Assembly (NCBI GenBank): GCA_039815365.1
Contig: JBCBZK010000001.1
Coordinates: 15,409 to 79,408, forward strand
DNA from: CALBPI01 sp039815365
GTDB taxonomy: Bacteria > Pseudomonadota > Gammaproteobacteria > Steroidobacterales > Woeseiaceae
Direction of reading: 5' to 3'
Length of the DNA: 64,000 bases
Position 1 is the first letter of the stretch. The number at the start of each line of letters is the position of its first letter. A program made the translations under genes and the position numbers. Below the pieces are notes generated by a model, which searched no databases, was not told where the DNA came from, and saw only the letters and a program-made list of their open reading frames with translations. Below, piece by piece: positions 1-8,046 of the stretch.

Positions 1-405
1 GTCGCGAATCGCTTCGGGTTGCATGCCGAATGGGTTAGTCAGCGGTGTGAGTGCGTCGTAATACGTGTCGCGGCCATCACTGTCGATGACGATGCATTGT
101 GCCGAGGTATTGTTTCTATCGGCTACCGGGCGTTCGTCGATTGCCACGACCGTGCCTGAGGTCGGCGCGTGTACATTAGCGCTGAAAGGTCCGTTGGCCG
201 TGCCAATGCACTGACCGGTGTGCACGGTATCGCCCACCGCTACAGTCGCGCGAGCAGCGGCTCCGGCGTGTTGGCGTAACGGCACAATCAGTTGCGGTGC
301 GATAATGGCCGCATGGATGTCGCCCGTTGCCGATTGCGCTTTGAACGAGGGTAGGCGGATGCCCCCGGGCAAACGAAACAGATTTTCTGTTGGCGCTGCA
401 GTCAT
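1..405 (-). CDS. rsxC: RsxC/RnfC, electron transport complex subunit C (N-terminal part only)
   Basis: The reading frame starts at ATG 405 and runs off the left edge of the window, so 135 codons are visible. The translation begins MTAAPTENLFRLPGGIRLP and continues with a biotinyl/lipoyl-like region (APTSGTVVAIDERPV), which is how RnfC/RsxC proteins begin. In the family this peripheral subunit binds flavin and Fe-S clusters and passes electrons from NADH into the membrane Rnf/Rsx complex. Its ATG overlaps the rsxB stop (ATGA, 402-405), so it is the third gene of rsxA-rsxB-rsxC. The C-terminal Fe-S motifs lie outside the window. Confidence 0.85.
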   Translation of the reverse strand, partial: MTAAPTENLFRLPGGIRLPSFKAQSATGDIHAAIIAPQLIVPLRQHAGAAARATVAVGDTVHTGQCIGTANGPFSANVHAPTSGTVVAIDERPVADRNNTSAQCIVIDSDGRDTYYDALTPLTNPFGMQPEAIRD

Positions 406-917
406 CGCGTCACCTGTTGCGTGGCTACCATGCTAATGCAGTCTACCGGGCAGGGCGCGATACAAAGCTCGCAGCCGGTGCACAAATCGCTGACGACCGT
501 GTGCGTGAAAGGGTGGGCGCCAACGATGGCGTCAACCGGACATGCCGGCAGGCAGCGCGCACAGCCAATGCACTGCGACTCGTCGATGACAGCCACGCTA
601 TCCACCGTGACCGGTTCAAGTGTGCTGTCGAGTGCCATCGTATCGCGGTTGAGTAGTTTGGCGAGCGCCAGAATTGTCGCATCGCCACCGGGCGGGCAAC
701 GATTGATCGGTGCCTCGTGCGCCGCAATCGCTTCGGCGTACGGTCGGCAACCGGCATAGCCGCACTGTGCGCATTGGGTCTGTGGCAACAGGGCATCAAT
801 GTTCTGAACGACGCTATTGGCATCGCCGGGCAACGAACGCGCCGCAACGCTGAGTGCAACGCCTGCGATCATGGCGATCAGCGCAATGATACCAATGGCA
901 AGTAAGACCTCAGTCAT
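402..917 (-). CDS. rsxB: RsxB/RnfB, ferredoxin-like subunit of the electron transport complex
   Basis: The 171-residue protein has an N-terminal membrane anchor (about residues 3-26). It is followed by a four-cysteine cluster motif (CAQCGYAGC, then C about 18 residues on) and two ferredoxin-type 4Fe-4S motifs (CIGCARCLPACP and CTGCELCIAPCP). This order is typical of RnfB/RsxB, which relays electrons between RsxC and the membrane subunits. The start overlaps the rsxA stop by one base (TAATG on the minus strand) and the stop overlaps the rsxC start (ATGA). The length is close to that of E. coli RsxB. Whether the complex works as an ion-pumping Rnf or a SoxR-reducing Rsx cannot be told from sequence. 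Confidence 0.93.
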   Translation of the reverse strand: MTEVLLAIGIIALIAMIAGVALSVAARSLPGDANSVVQNIDALLPQTQCAQCGYAGCRPYAEAIAAHEAPINRCPPGGDATILALAKLLNRDTMALDSTLEPVTVDSVAVIDESQCIGCARCLPACPVDAIVGAHPFTHTVVSDLCTGCELCIAPCPVDCISMVATQQVTR

Positions 918-1498
918 TAGCTTTGACCCAGTCCGGCGAAACCAAGAAACGCAAGCGACATGATGCCTGCGGTTACCAATGCAATCGCCGAGCCGCGCAG
1001 CAATACCGGTACGGCTGCAGACTCAAGACGGTCACGAATCGCAGCAAAGAGCATGGTCACAAGGCCGAAGCCAAGCGCCGCGCCAAACCCATACCAAACC
1101 GACTCAAAGAAGTTGTTGGCGTTTTGAATATTCAACAGCGCTACACCTAAGACAGCACAATTCGTCGTGATGAGTGGCAAGTAGATACCGAGCATTTGCT
1201 CTAGCATCGGACTCGTTCGGCGAATCATGATTTCCGAGAACTGAACGAGTGAAGCGATGACCAAAATGAAGCTCAGTGTGCGTAGATAGGTGAGCCCGAA
1301 CGGTTCGAGTAGCCATGTTTCTATGACGTAACTCGTCGCCGACGACACTGTGAGCACAAACGCCGTAGCAATCGACATGCCTAACGCTGTGTCCAATTGT
1401 CGTGTCGCGCCGAAGAACGGACACAAACCCAGAAATCGGGTTAGCACAAAATTGTTCACCAGCACGGTGCCAACGAGGATTAAAAACCACTCTTGCAT
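917..1498 (-). CDS. rsxA: RsxA/RnfA, integral membrane subunit
   Basis: The 193-residue protein has about six hydrophobic helices. It opens with a segment containing NNFVLTRFLGLCPFFGA, a conserved RnfA/RsxA (NqrE-like) signature including the membrane cysteine that holds the shared Fe-S site in Rnf/Nqr complexes. It is the first rsx gene and starts 14 bases after metG ends on the same strand, so it is probably cotranscribed with metG. The 1-base TAATG overlap with rsxB implies translational coupling. Confidence 0.93.
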   Translation of the reverse strand: MQEWFLILVGTVLVNNFVLTRFLGLCPFFGATRQLDTALGMSIATAFVLTVSSATSYVIETWLLEPFGLTYLRTLSFILVIASLVQFSEIMIRRTSPMLEQMLGIYLPLITTNCAVLGVALLNIQNANNFFESVWYGFGAALGFGLVTMLFAAIRDRLESAAVPVLLRGSAIALVTAGIMSLAFLGFAGLGQS

Positions 1499-1512
1499 CG
1501 TGCGTCGCAGCC

Positions 1513-3159
1513 CTAGTGCCGGGCGTCTTCCTGCATCGCGGCGACAGCTTTGTCGTCAACGCGCATCAGCATAGGTTTGAATTTCTCGATCCGAGTGCCA
1601 AGCAATGGGGTTGCGACATCCTCCCATTGCCAGTTGCTTTCGCCGAGCAGTGTCTGCGATTTTTCTGCTATCAACGGCAGCACGGGCGAAAGATAGATGG
1701 CGAGCGCTCGGAACAGATTGATGCCTTGAGTACAAATCAGCGGGACATGTTCGCGCTGGGCGTCATCTTTCGCCATGACCCACGGTTTGCGTTCATCGAT
1801 GTACTGATTCGCAATATCTGCCAAACGCATGATCTCACGCATCGCTTTGGAGAATTCGCGCGCTTCATAGAGTGAGGCAATAGTGTCGCGTGCATCGGCG
1901 ACCTCTGCATACAGTGCCGGTTCGTCGAGTCGATCAGCGAGCATACCGTCGTTGCCTTTGGTGATAAAACCGGCACAGCGGCTTGCGATGTTCACAACCT
2001 TGCCGACGAGATCGGAATTCACACGGGCAACAAAATCACTGAGGTTCAAGTCAATGTCGTCGATGCCAGGGTTGAGTTTTGCAGCGTAGTAGTAACGCAG
2101 GTAGTCCGGCGCCAAATGCGCAAGGTAGGTTGATGCGTTGATAAACGTGCCACGCGACTTGGACATTTTCTTACCATCGACTGTCAAAAAGCCGTGCACG
2201 AACACAGAGGTCGGTGTGCGCATGCCAGCGCCTTCCAGGACGGCCGGCCAGAACAACGTATGAAAATACATGATGTCTTTGCCGATGAAGTGGTACATCT
2301 CGGTGTCTGAGTCTGGTGCCAGCCATTCGTCGGTGTCGAACTGCTCGCGTTCGCCGAGTGCTTTGAAACTCGCGAAGTAGCCGATCGGTGCGTCCAGCCA
2401 CACGTAGAAGTACTTATCGTCGGTGCCGGGAATGCGAAAACCGAAGTAAGGCGCGTCGCGGGAGATATCCCAGTCCTGCAAACCGGCGTCAAACCACTCG
2501 AGCAGCTTTTTGCGAACGCTGCCATCAATGCCGCTATTGCCAAGCCATGTCTTCAGGAACGATTCAAACTCGCCGAGCTTGAAAAAATAGTGGTCGCTGT
2601 CGCGATACTCCGGTGGCAAGCCGGACAGTACCGATACTGGATCAATCAATTCGTCCGGGCTATACGTCGCTCCGCAGTGTTCACATGAGTCGCCGTATTG
2701 ATCCGGCGTTTTGCATGATGGACATGTGCCGCGCACGAAACGATCTGGCAGAAACATCGCCTCTTGCGCGTCATACGCCTGATTGATCGTCTTGGTATGG
2801 ATGAGGTTGGCGGAAGAGAGTTTTGAGTAAATATCGCCGACGAGGGTTTCATTCTCATCGCTGTGCGTCGACCAGAAGTTATCGAATTCAATTTGGAACG
2901 CGGCGAAATCGGCTTCATGGGCTGCTTTGTAGCGAGCCACGAGTTCCGCTGGATCGATATTTTCGTTGCGGGCGCGGATCATGATCGGTGTGCCGTGCGC
3001 ATCGCTGGCACAGACATAGTGAACTTCATGTCCACGCATGCGCTGAAAGCGCACCCAGATATCGGTCTGAATATACTCGACCAGATGGCCTAGATGGATA
3101 TCGCCATTGGCGTAGGGGAGCGCGCTGGTGACGAGCAGGCGACGGGTATGCTGTTTCAT
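1513..3159 (-). CDS. metG: Methionyl-tRNA synthetase (short form)
   Basis: Charges tRNA-Met with methionine in the cytoplasm. The N-terminus (LVTSALPYANGDIHLGHLVEYIQ) carries the HIGH-type motif. A zinc knuckle follows (CPSCKTPDQYGDSCEHC), and the KMSKS loop reads KKMSKSRGTF. From ATG 3159 the protein is 548 residues, clearly shorter than E. coli MetG (677): the C-terminal EMAP/Trbp111-type tRNA-binding and dimerisation domain is absent. The frame stays open to 3237, but the extra 26 residues are basic and unconserved and would overlap the upstream pilU-like gene, so 3159 is preferred. A -10-like hexamer lies 6 bases before this ATG and there is no Shine-Dalgarno. rsxA-rsxB-rsxC follow. Confidence 0.95.
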   Translation of the reverse strand: MKQHTRRLLVTSALPYANGDIHLGHLVEYIQTDIWVRFQRMRGHEVHYVCASDAHGTPIMIRARNENIDPAELVARYKAAHEADFAAFQIEFDNFWSTHSDENETLVGDIYSKLSSANLIHTKTINQAYDAQEAMFLPDRFVRGTCPSCKTPDQYGDSCEHCGATYSPDELIDPVSVLSGLPPEYRDSDHYFFKLGEFESFLKTWLGNSGIDGSVRKKLLEWFDAGLQDWDISRDAPYFGFRIPGTDDKYFYVWLDAPIGYFASFKALGEREQFDTDEWLAPDSDTEMYHFIGKDIMYFHTLFWPAVLEGAGMRTPTSVFVHGFLTVDGKKMSKSRGTFINASTYLAHLAPDYLRYYYAAKLNPGIDDIDLNLSDFVARVNSDLVGKVVNIASRCAGFITKGNDGMLADRLDEPALYAEVADARDTIASLYEAREFSKAMREIMRLADIANQYIDERKPWVMAKDDAQREHVPLICTQGINLFRALAIYLSPVLPLIAEKSQTLLGESNWQWEDVATPLLGTRIEKFKPMLMRVDDKAVAAMQEDARH

Positions 3160-3165
3160 CCCCGT

Positions 3166-3174
3166 ATTATGCCA
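3166..3174 (-). promoter_or_regulatory. Extended -10 element directly upstream of metG
   Basis: Minus strand reads TGGCATAAT, a TGn extended -10 with a 5/6 hexamer. Six bases (3160-3165) separate it from the metG ATG, so transcription should start at or next to the A of ATG, giving a leaderless mRNA. No -35 is obvious. Confidence 0.4.
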
Positions 3175-3178
3175 TTGT

Positions 3179-4264
3179 TCAGGTGTTCTGCTTGACCGCT
3201 TGGAAGCGCGATTTGTTGATCGCTTTCTCGTACGCATCGCGGCCGGAAATCATCGCGACGTCGTAGAGCTCTTGTAGCGCGGAATCCATGGTTTTCATGC
3301 CCATGCTGCCGCCACTCTGGATGGCATTTTCGAGTTGGTCGATTTTACCCTGGCGAATCAGGTTACTGATGGCGGGCGTGTTTACCATGATCTCCAGCGC
3401 AGCCACGCGGCCTTTCTTGCCTTTGGTCGCGACTAACTGCTGAGAGACGACGCCGCGCAGCGAAGTGGACAACATTGTGCGGATTTGGCTTTGCTTCTCG
3501 TGCGGGAAGGAGTTGATGATCCGGTCGATCGTTGGCGCCGCGCCATTCGTGTGTAATGTACCCATCACAAGAATGCCCATTTCAGCGGCGGTGACGGCGA
3601 TGCTGATGGTTTCCAGATCACGCATCTCGCCGACCAGGATCACATCAGGATCCTCGCGCATTGCGGAGTGCAACGAGCTTGCGAAGCTCGGGCTGTGGCG
3701 CCCCACTTCTCGCTGCGAAATCAGGCATCCCTTGCGGGAATGTACAAATTCGATAGGGTCTTCGATCGTGAGAATATGACCTTTGAGACGGTTATTGAGT
3801 TCGTCAATCATCGCTGCAAGCGTCGTTGACTTGCCGGAGCCGGTTTTCCCTGTCACAAGAATCAAACCCGCAGGCTGTCGACACAGGTTCCTGACAGCGG
3901 CAGGCATCTTCAAATCGTCAAGCGTCAGCGTCTTGGTTGGAATCGTTCGCAGCACCGCGCCCATGCCGTTCAGCTGGCGTAGCGCATTCACGCGGAATCG
4001 CGCCACGCCCGGAATTTCATAGGCGAAATCACAGCTATCGTTCGCTTCGAAGTCGCGTTTGGCGGTCGGCGTCATGATCTCGTACAAACAGTCGCTGACA
4101 TGTGCTTGCGCAAGATCGGAATTGTTGATTTCGCGTAGCTCTCCGTGCACGCGAATGCGCGGTGGATCACCAGCCATGAAGTGCAGGTCGGAGCCTTCGG
4201 ATTTGATCACCTCTTCTAGGTAGGTGTCGATTTTCCGGACGATGCGTTCTTCGGATGTTGGCAT
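3179..4264 (-). CDS. PilT/PilU-family ATPase (second copy in the cluster)
   Basis: A 361-residue hexameric secretion/retraction-type ATPase. Visible motifs are the N-terminal SDLHFMAGDPP box, Walker A GKTGSGKST (about 139-147), the Asp box TIEDPIEFVH, Walker B DPDVILVGEMRD, and the His box in GTLHTNGAAPTIDRII. The C-terminal PAISNLIRQ segment matches the AIRNLIRE retraction motif of PilT. Family members depolymerise type IV pili from the inner-membrane side. It has a good Shine-Dalgarno (TGAGGT) and starts 11 bases after the preceding pilT-like gene. No pilus structural genes lie in the window, so PilT versus PilU identity is uncertain. It sits last in a unit with a HEAT-repeat kinase. Confidence 0.85.
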   Translation of the reverse strand: MPTSEERIVRKIDTYLEEVIKSEGSDLHFMAGDPPRIRVHGELREINNSDLAQAHVSDCLYEIMTPTAKRDFEANDSCDFAYEIPGVARFRVNALRQLNGMGAVLRTIPTKTLTLDDLKMPAAVRNLCRQPAGLILVTGKTGSGKSTTLAAMIDELNNRLKGHILTIEDPIEFVHSRKGCLISQREVGRHSPSFASSLHSAMREDPDVILVGEMRDLETISIAVTAAEMGILVMGTLHTNGAAPTIDRIINSFPHEKQSQIRTMLSTSLRGVVSQQLVATKGKKGRVAALEIMVNTPAISNLIRQGKIDQLENAIQSGGSMGMKTMDSALQELYDVAMISGRDAYEKAINKSRFQAVKQNT

Positions 4265-4275
4265 GTTGCGTGACC

Positions 4276-5370
4276 TCAGCCCGTCTTATCGTCAAGTTTT
4301 GGCAACAGGCCCGTGTCGGTCACGAACCGCTGGAACTTGCGCTTGTCATTGGCGTAGCGATAGGCGTCATCGGGATCAATGCTTCCGGCGTTAATCGCTT
4401 CCATGAGTGCCTGATCCATTGTCTGCATACCGACATCGGTACCGGTTTGCAGTTGCGCGCCTACCTGATGCGTTTGGTCGCTGAGTATCAGGTTAGCAAT
4501 CGCTTTGGTGTTCACCAGGATTTCATGGATGCCTTTGCGGCCTTGCCCGCCAGGCGTTTTGACTAACACTTGCGTGACAACGGCTTTGAGCGATTGCGAC
4601 AAAAAACTCTTGGTTTGTTCGCGCAACTCGCCTGGCAACGCATCAATGATGCGATCAATCGTCTTGACGGCACTCGTGGTGTGCAGCGTGCCGAGCACAA
4701 GATGACCGGTCTCGGCGGCAGTCATCGCCATTGAGATCGTTTCCATGTCGCGCATTTCACCGACCAGGATAACGTCCGGGTCCTGACGCATCGCTGCGCG
4801 TACCCCGGCCGCAAACGTTGGGATATGTGTGCCTAGCTCGCGTTGAACCACCTGGCTGCGTTTGCTCGGGTGTACGAATTCAATCGGATCTTCGAGGCTG
4901 ATGATGTTCAGGTTTCGCGTTTGATTCAGATGGTTAATCATCGCCGCAAGCGTCGTCGACTTGCCCGTGCCTGTTGAGCCTGTCACGAGAACCATGCCTT
5001 GATGGTAGTCGCAGAATTGCTCAATCACGGCGGGCAGGCCAAGTGACTCAAGTGTCGGAACGACACCCGGAATACTCCTGAATACCGCACCAACGCCGGT
5101 GTCTTTGCGAAACAGATTGACCCGAAAGCGCGCAGACTCGTCTGTGACGTAGGAAAAATCCAGGTCATTGCCTTCGGCGAACACTTTTTGCTGCGACTCT
5201 GTGAGGATCTCGGCGACATAGTTGTTGAGTTCTGCGTCGCCGAGCTCGCGAAATTTGATCGGCATCAGGTCACCGTTCATGCGCAGCATCGGCGGTACAC
5301 CAACGGCAAGGTGGACGTCGGAACAGCCTTGCGCCAGACCCAATTTCAAAAATGCATCAATACGAGCCAT
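4276..5370 (-). CDS. PilT/PilU-family ATPase (first copy in the cluster)
   Basis: A 364-residue paralogue of the next gene. Motifs are SDVHLAVGVPP near the N-terminus, Walker A GSTGTGKST (131-139), SLEDPIEFVHPSK, Walker B DPDVILVGEMRD, and His box GHLVLGTLHTTSAVKTIDRIID. The C-terminal motif is AIANLILSDQ, less like canonical AIRNLIRE than in its neighbour, so the two copies have diverged. Expected role is ATP-driven retraction of type IV pili at the inner membrane. The start is supported by CAGGA about 6 bases upstream of ATG 5370, 18 bases after the kinase stop. Confidence 0.85.
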   Translation of the reverse strand: MARIDAFLKLGLAQGCSDVHLAVGVPPMLRMNGDLMPIKFRELGDAELNNYVAEILTESQQKVFAEGNDLDFSYVTDESARFRVNLFRKDTGVGAVFRSIPGVVPTLESLGLPAVIEQFCDYHQGMVLVTGSTGTGKSTTLAAMINHLNQTRNLNIISLEDPIEFVHPSKRSQVVQRELGTHIPTFAAGVRAAMRQDPDVILVGEMRDMETISMAMTAAETGHLVLGTLHTTSAVKTIDRIIDALPGELREQTKSFLSQSLKAVVTQVLVKTPGGQGRKGIHEILVNTKAIANLILSDQTHQVGAQLQTGTDVGMQTMDQALMEAINAGSIDPDDAYRYANDKRKFQRFVTDTGLLPKLDDKTG

Positions 5371-5388
5371 AGACGTCCTGAATTCAAT

Positions 5389-7788
5389 CTAAATGGAGAT
5401 CGCGTCGAGTGATTCGCGCACATCAATCATGCTTTGTGGCCGACCGTCTTTGTCGACCGTCATGAGTTTGCTGACCAGACCGGCAAGATCGTCAGGGATT
5501 TTGTCGTTGAGTTCCTGACACTGCGCCGCTTTGCCCTGCACATGTTGATACATGACGGACATGTGGTCACCGCGCGTGTAGGGCGGCGACCCGGTAATCA
5601 TCTCGTACAAAATGACACCCAGGCTGTAAATATCGGCAGTCTCTTCGACTTTCTTGCCGAGAATCTGTTCTGGCGCCATGTATTTTGGCGAGCCAATGAC
5701 ATAACCGGTCTTGGTCAACTGCGTGTCGCCACTACTGGCTGCAGCCGCAACCCCGAAATCCACAATTTTCAGCAGGCCAGACTCATCGATCAGAATGTTG
5801 GCGGGCTTCAGGTCGCGATGGATCACGCCTGCCGTATGTGCCACCGACATACCTGTCGCGATGTCGCGCGCATAACCAATCGCTTTGGAGAAACCCATGG
5901 GTTTTTCAGCCGCAATTTCGGCGCCGAGCGTGTGCGAATCGAAATACTCCATCGAGATCGCGTAATTGCCTTGAATATGCAGGAAATCATAGATCCGGAT
6001 GACATTCGGATGGGTAATACGACGGGAGAATTTCAGCTCATGGACGAAGCGTTTCATCATCTCTTCGTCAGAGGAGACGTTCGGGTTCAGGAATTTGAGA
6101 ATCAGCTCTTCGCCAACGACGGTGTCTTCCATCAGCAGTACCGTGCCGAACGCACCCTTACCGATGCGTTTGACGTAGCGATAGCGATTCTCAAGCATGG
6201 CGCCTGGTTCGAGCGTCGAGATATCCAGCGGCAAGCCTGAGCCTGCGGTAGGCGCGAGGTCCTGCATGACTTTCTTCGCTTCCTCTTCGTTGATGAGTAG
6301 CGTTTGTGCCTGACCTTCTGTCAGTTTCTCAGCCTTACGGTCCTGTTCGCGGACCGCTTCAGAGAAGCGTGTTTGCAGTGTTTCCAGCGCAAGATCGGCG
6401 GCTTCAGCGAGCTGCTGGTCATCCGAGCCCTGAATTTGCACGAGCTTCTCGCGCACGGCCGGTACGTCAGTCTCATTGACGAGGTTAGCGATTGCTTTCA
6501 TCGCTTCGACCCGAATTTCGCGACCACCCTGATTCATCATCGGCGCGATTTTCGCCGCTACCTTGGCGTCGCCGAGCTTACCGAGTGCTCGTACAACGGT
6601 CGGGTCGGATTTTTCGTGCTTGCCGAGCATTCCGGCCAGCACTGGCACAGCACGCGTATCCCCGATTTCCGCCAACGCATCTACCGCGCGCTCGCGAACC
6701 CACCAGTCGGCGTCGTTCGTTGCTTGCATCAGTTGCTCGAACGCTTGGGGGTCTTTGGTTGCGTTGAGAATTTCGATAGCCGCGCGGCGGATTTCCTGAT
6801 CTTCATCTTTGATCAGGCGCATAACGGCCTGCACAACGCGCGGACCACCAATGTCTGCGAGTGCATCGGCGGCTCGAGAGCGTACCCACCAGTCATCGTC
6901 GCGCACGGCATTTAGCAGGTCTTTAATCGAATCCGGCGTGCCAACCTCGTTGAGTACTTCGACGGCTGCGCGGCGGGCGAACTCATTCTCGTCTTTCAGC
7001 GCCGGGATCAAATGACGGATCGTATCCGGGTGGTTGAGTTTTACGATGACCTCGACGGCCTTGTTTTGAACGTCGACATCAGTATCCAGCAACAAAGATG
7101 CGATTAATTCGATATTGCTCGCCCCGTCCATGCGGCTCAGAGCGGTTAAGGCCGCCTGGCGGATCATCTTGTTGTTGCTGCGCAGCTGATTTTCCAATGC
7201 GCTGGCAACGTCAGTGCGCTTGAAGCGGCTCAGTATGTCAATGATATGGATACGGACCAGCGGGTCTTTGCCAGTAAGGCGCGCGAGCAAATCCGGCACT
7301 TGGTCTTCACGGACCACATTACCGATCATGCGAAACAATACGGACTGTTCGTTAGGTCCGAGCTCGTACGCTTTGTTGAGCATCGCAGGAACGCTCAAGC
7401 GCTCCTTGTGGGTATTGATGACTTCCAGCACAGCGCCGGTTGCGATGTCTTCTTCGTCGAGCAACCTCAGAATCGCGCTAGGGTCGACGCGCTGACTGCT
7501 GGAGAGTGCCCACGCAGTTCCCGATACGACGCGTTGGTCGCCGTCAGATAAGCCCGGGACGAAATCGGGTAGTGTTTTGGTGTTGGCAAGCTCGCTCAAC
7601 ACATCGACCAGCGCCATGGTCTGTTTCTTGTTGGCGCCTGCCAACGCGTCCGTAATGCGCGGTATCGCACCACCACCGAGCTTCTTGAGTTTTTCGATGG
7701 CGCGCTCGGACTTCGGCTCATAGATGTCGTCGCTGGACATCAATTGCTCGATAAGTCGATCTGCTTTGTAGGCGCTGAGGAACTTCAT
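5389..7788 (-). CDS. HEAT-repeat protein fused to a Ser/Thr protein kinase
   Basis: The 799-residue protein has two parts. Residues about 1-475 are a HEAT/PBS-lyase-type helical repeat solenoid; near-identical repeat cores such as DDDWWVRSRAADALADIGG and DADWWVRERAVDALAEIGD recur. Residues about 536-799 are a Hanks-type kinase with all key elements: Gly loop GKGAFG (543-548), Lys565, HRDLKPAN (657 onward), DFG (687-689) and APE (705-707). It should therefore be catalytically active. There is no signal peptide or membrane span, so it is cytosolic. Start chosen at ATG 7788; a GTG at 7818 would add 10 residues. It heads a unit with two PilT-like ATPases, which suggests (inference) that the kinase senses a partner through the HEAT domain and controls pilus motor activity. 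Confidence 0.85.
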   Translation of the reverse strand: MKFLSAYKADRLIEQLMSSDDIYEPKSERAIEKLKKLGGGAIPRITDALAGANKKQTMALVDVLSELANTKTLPDFVPGLSDGDQRVVSGTAWALSSSQRVDPSAILRLLDEEDIATGAVLEVINTHKERLSVPAMLNKAYELGPNEQSVLFRMIGNVVREDQVPDLLARLTGKDPLVRIHIIDILSRFKRTDVASALENQLRSNNKMIRQAALTALSRMDGASNIELIASLLLDTDVDVQNKAVEVIVKLNHPDTIRHLIPALKDENEFARRAAVEVLNEVGTPDSIKDLLNAVRDDDWWVRSRAADALADIGGPRVVQAVMRLIKDEDQEIRRAAIEILNATKDPQAFEQLMQATNDADWWVRERAVDALAEIGDTRAVPVLAGMLGKHEKSDPTVVRALGKLGDAKVAAKIAPMMNQGGREIRVEAMKAIANLVNETDVPAVREKLVQIQGSDDQQLAEAADLALETLQTRFSEAVREQDRKAEKLTEGQAQTLLINEEEAKKVMQDLAPTAGSGLPLDISTLEPGAMLENRYRYVKRIGKGAFGTVLLMEDTVVGEELILKFLNPNVSSDEEMMKRFVHELKFSRRITHPNVIRIYDFLHIQGNYAISMEYFDSHTLGAEIAAEKPMGFSKAIGYARDIATGMSVAHTAGVIHRDLKPANILIDESGLLKIVDFGVAAAASSGDTQLTKTGYVIGSPKYMAPEQILGKKVEETADIYSLGVILYEMITGSPPYTRGDHMSVMYQHVQGKAAQCQELNDKIPDDLAGLVSKLMTVDKDGRPQSMIDVRESLDAISI

Positions 7789-7983
7789 TGAAGGTTTTTT
7801 ATGCCACCGGTCACACACGTATAAAGCACAGAGCTGTTCTGGCTACTTCGAATGTCTCAAGCGGTGGAATATCTTTGAGTTATGTCTCCTTAGAACAAGA
7901 TGATTATGCCATAACGCAGCTGTCGCCATCGTCTATCAAGTGCGAGTTGCGTCACATCTGTGGCTTGGCTCGCATCGGAAAAT

Positions 7984-8011
7984 GTGACGGCTCTCTCAAT
8001 TCGGCTACACT
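7984..8011 (+). promoter_or_regulatory. Candidate sigma70 promoter of mrp-dcd
   Basis: GTGACG (7984-7989) and TACACT (8006-8011) are spaced by 16 bp, each matching consensus at 4 of 6 positions. The predicted start near 8018 fits a GTG start for mrp at 8047 and argues against starts farther upstream in the same frame. Confidence 0.4.
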
Positions 8012-8046
8012 GCCGCGCTGATGCTGGTCGTAACTCGAGTTCAGGT

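Noticed and set aside
3160..3237. Possible 26-residue N-terminal extension of MetG
   Set aside because: The extension is basic, unlike MetG starts, overlaps the pilU-like gene, and an extended -10 lies just before ATG 3159.
5434..6240. Long open frame (268 codons, plus strand) opposite the kinase domain
   Set aside because: It is antisense to a protein with intact kinase motifs, has no recognisable domain or Shine-Dalgarno, and is typical of GC-rich shadow frames.
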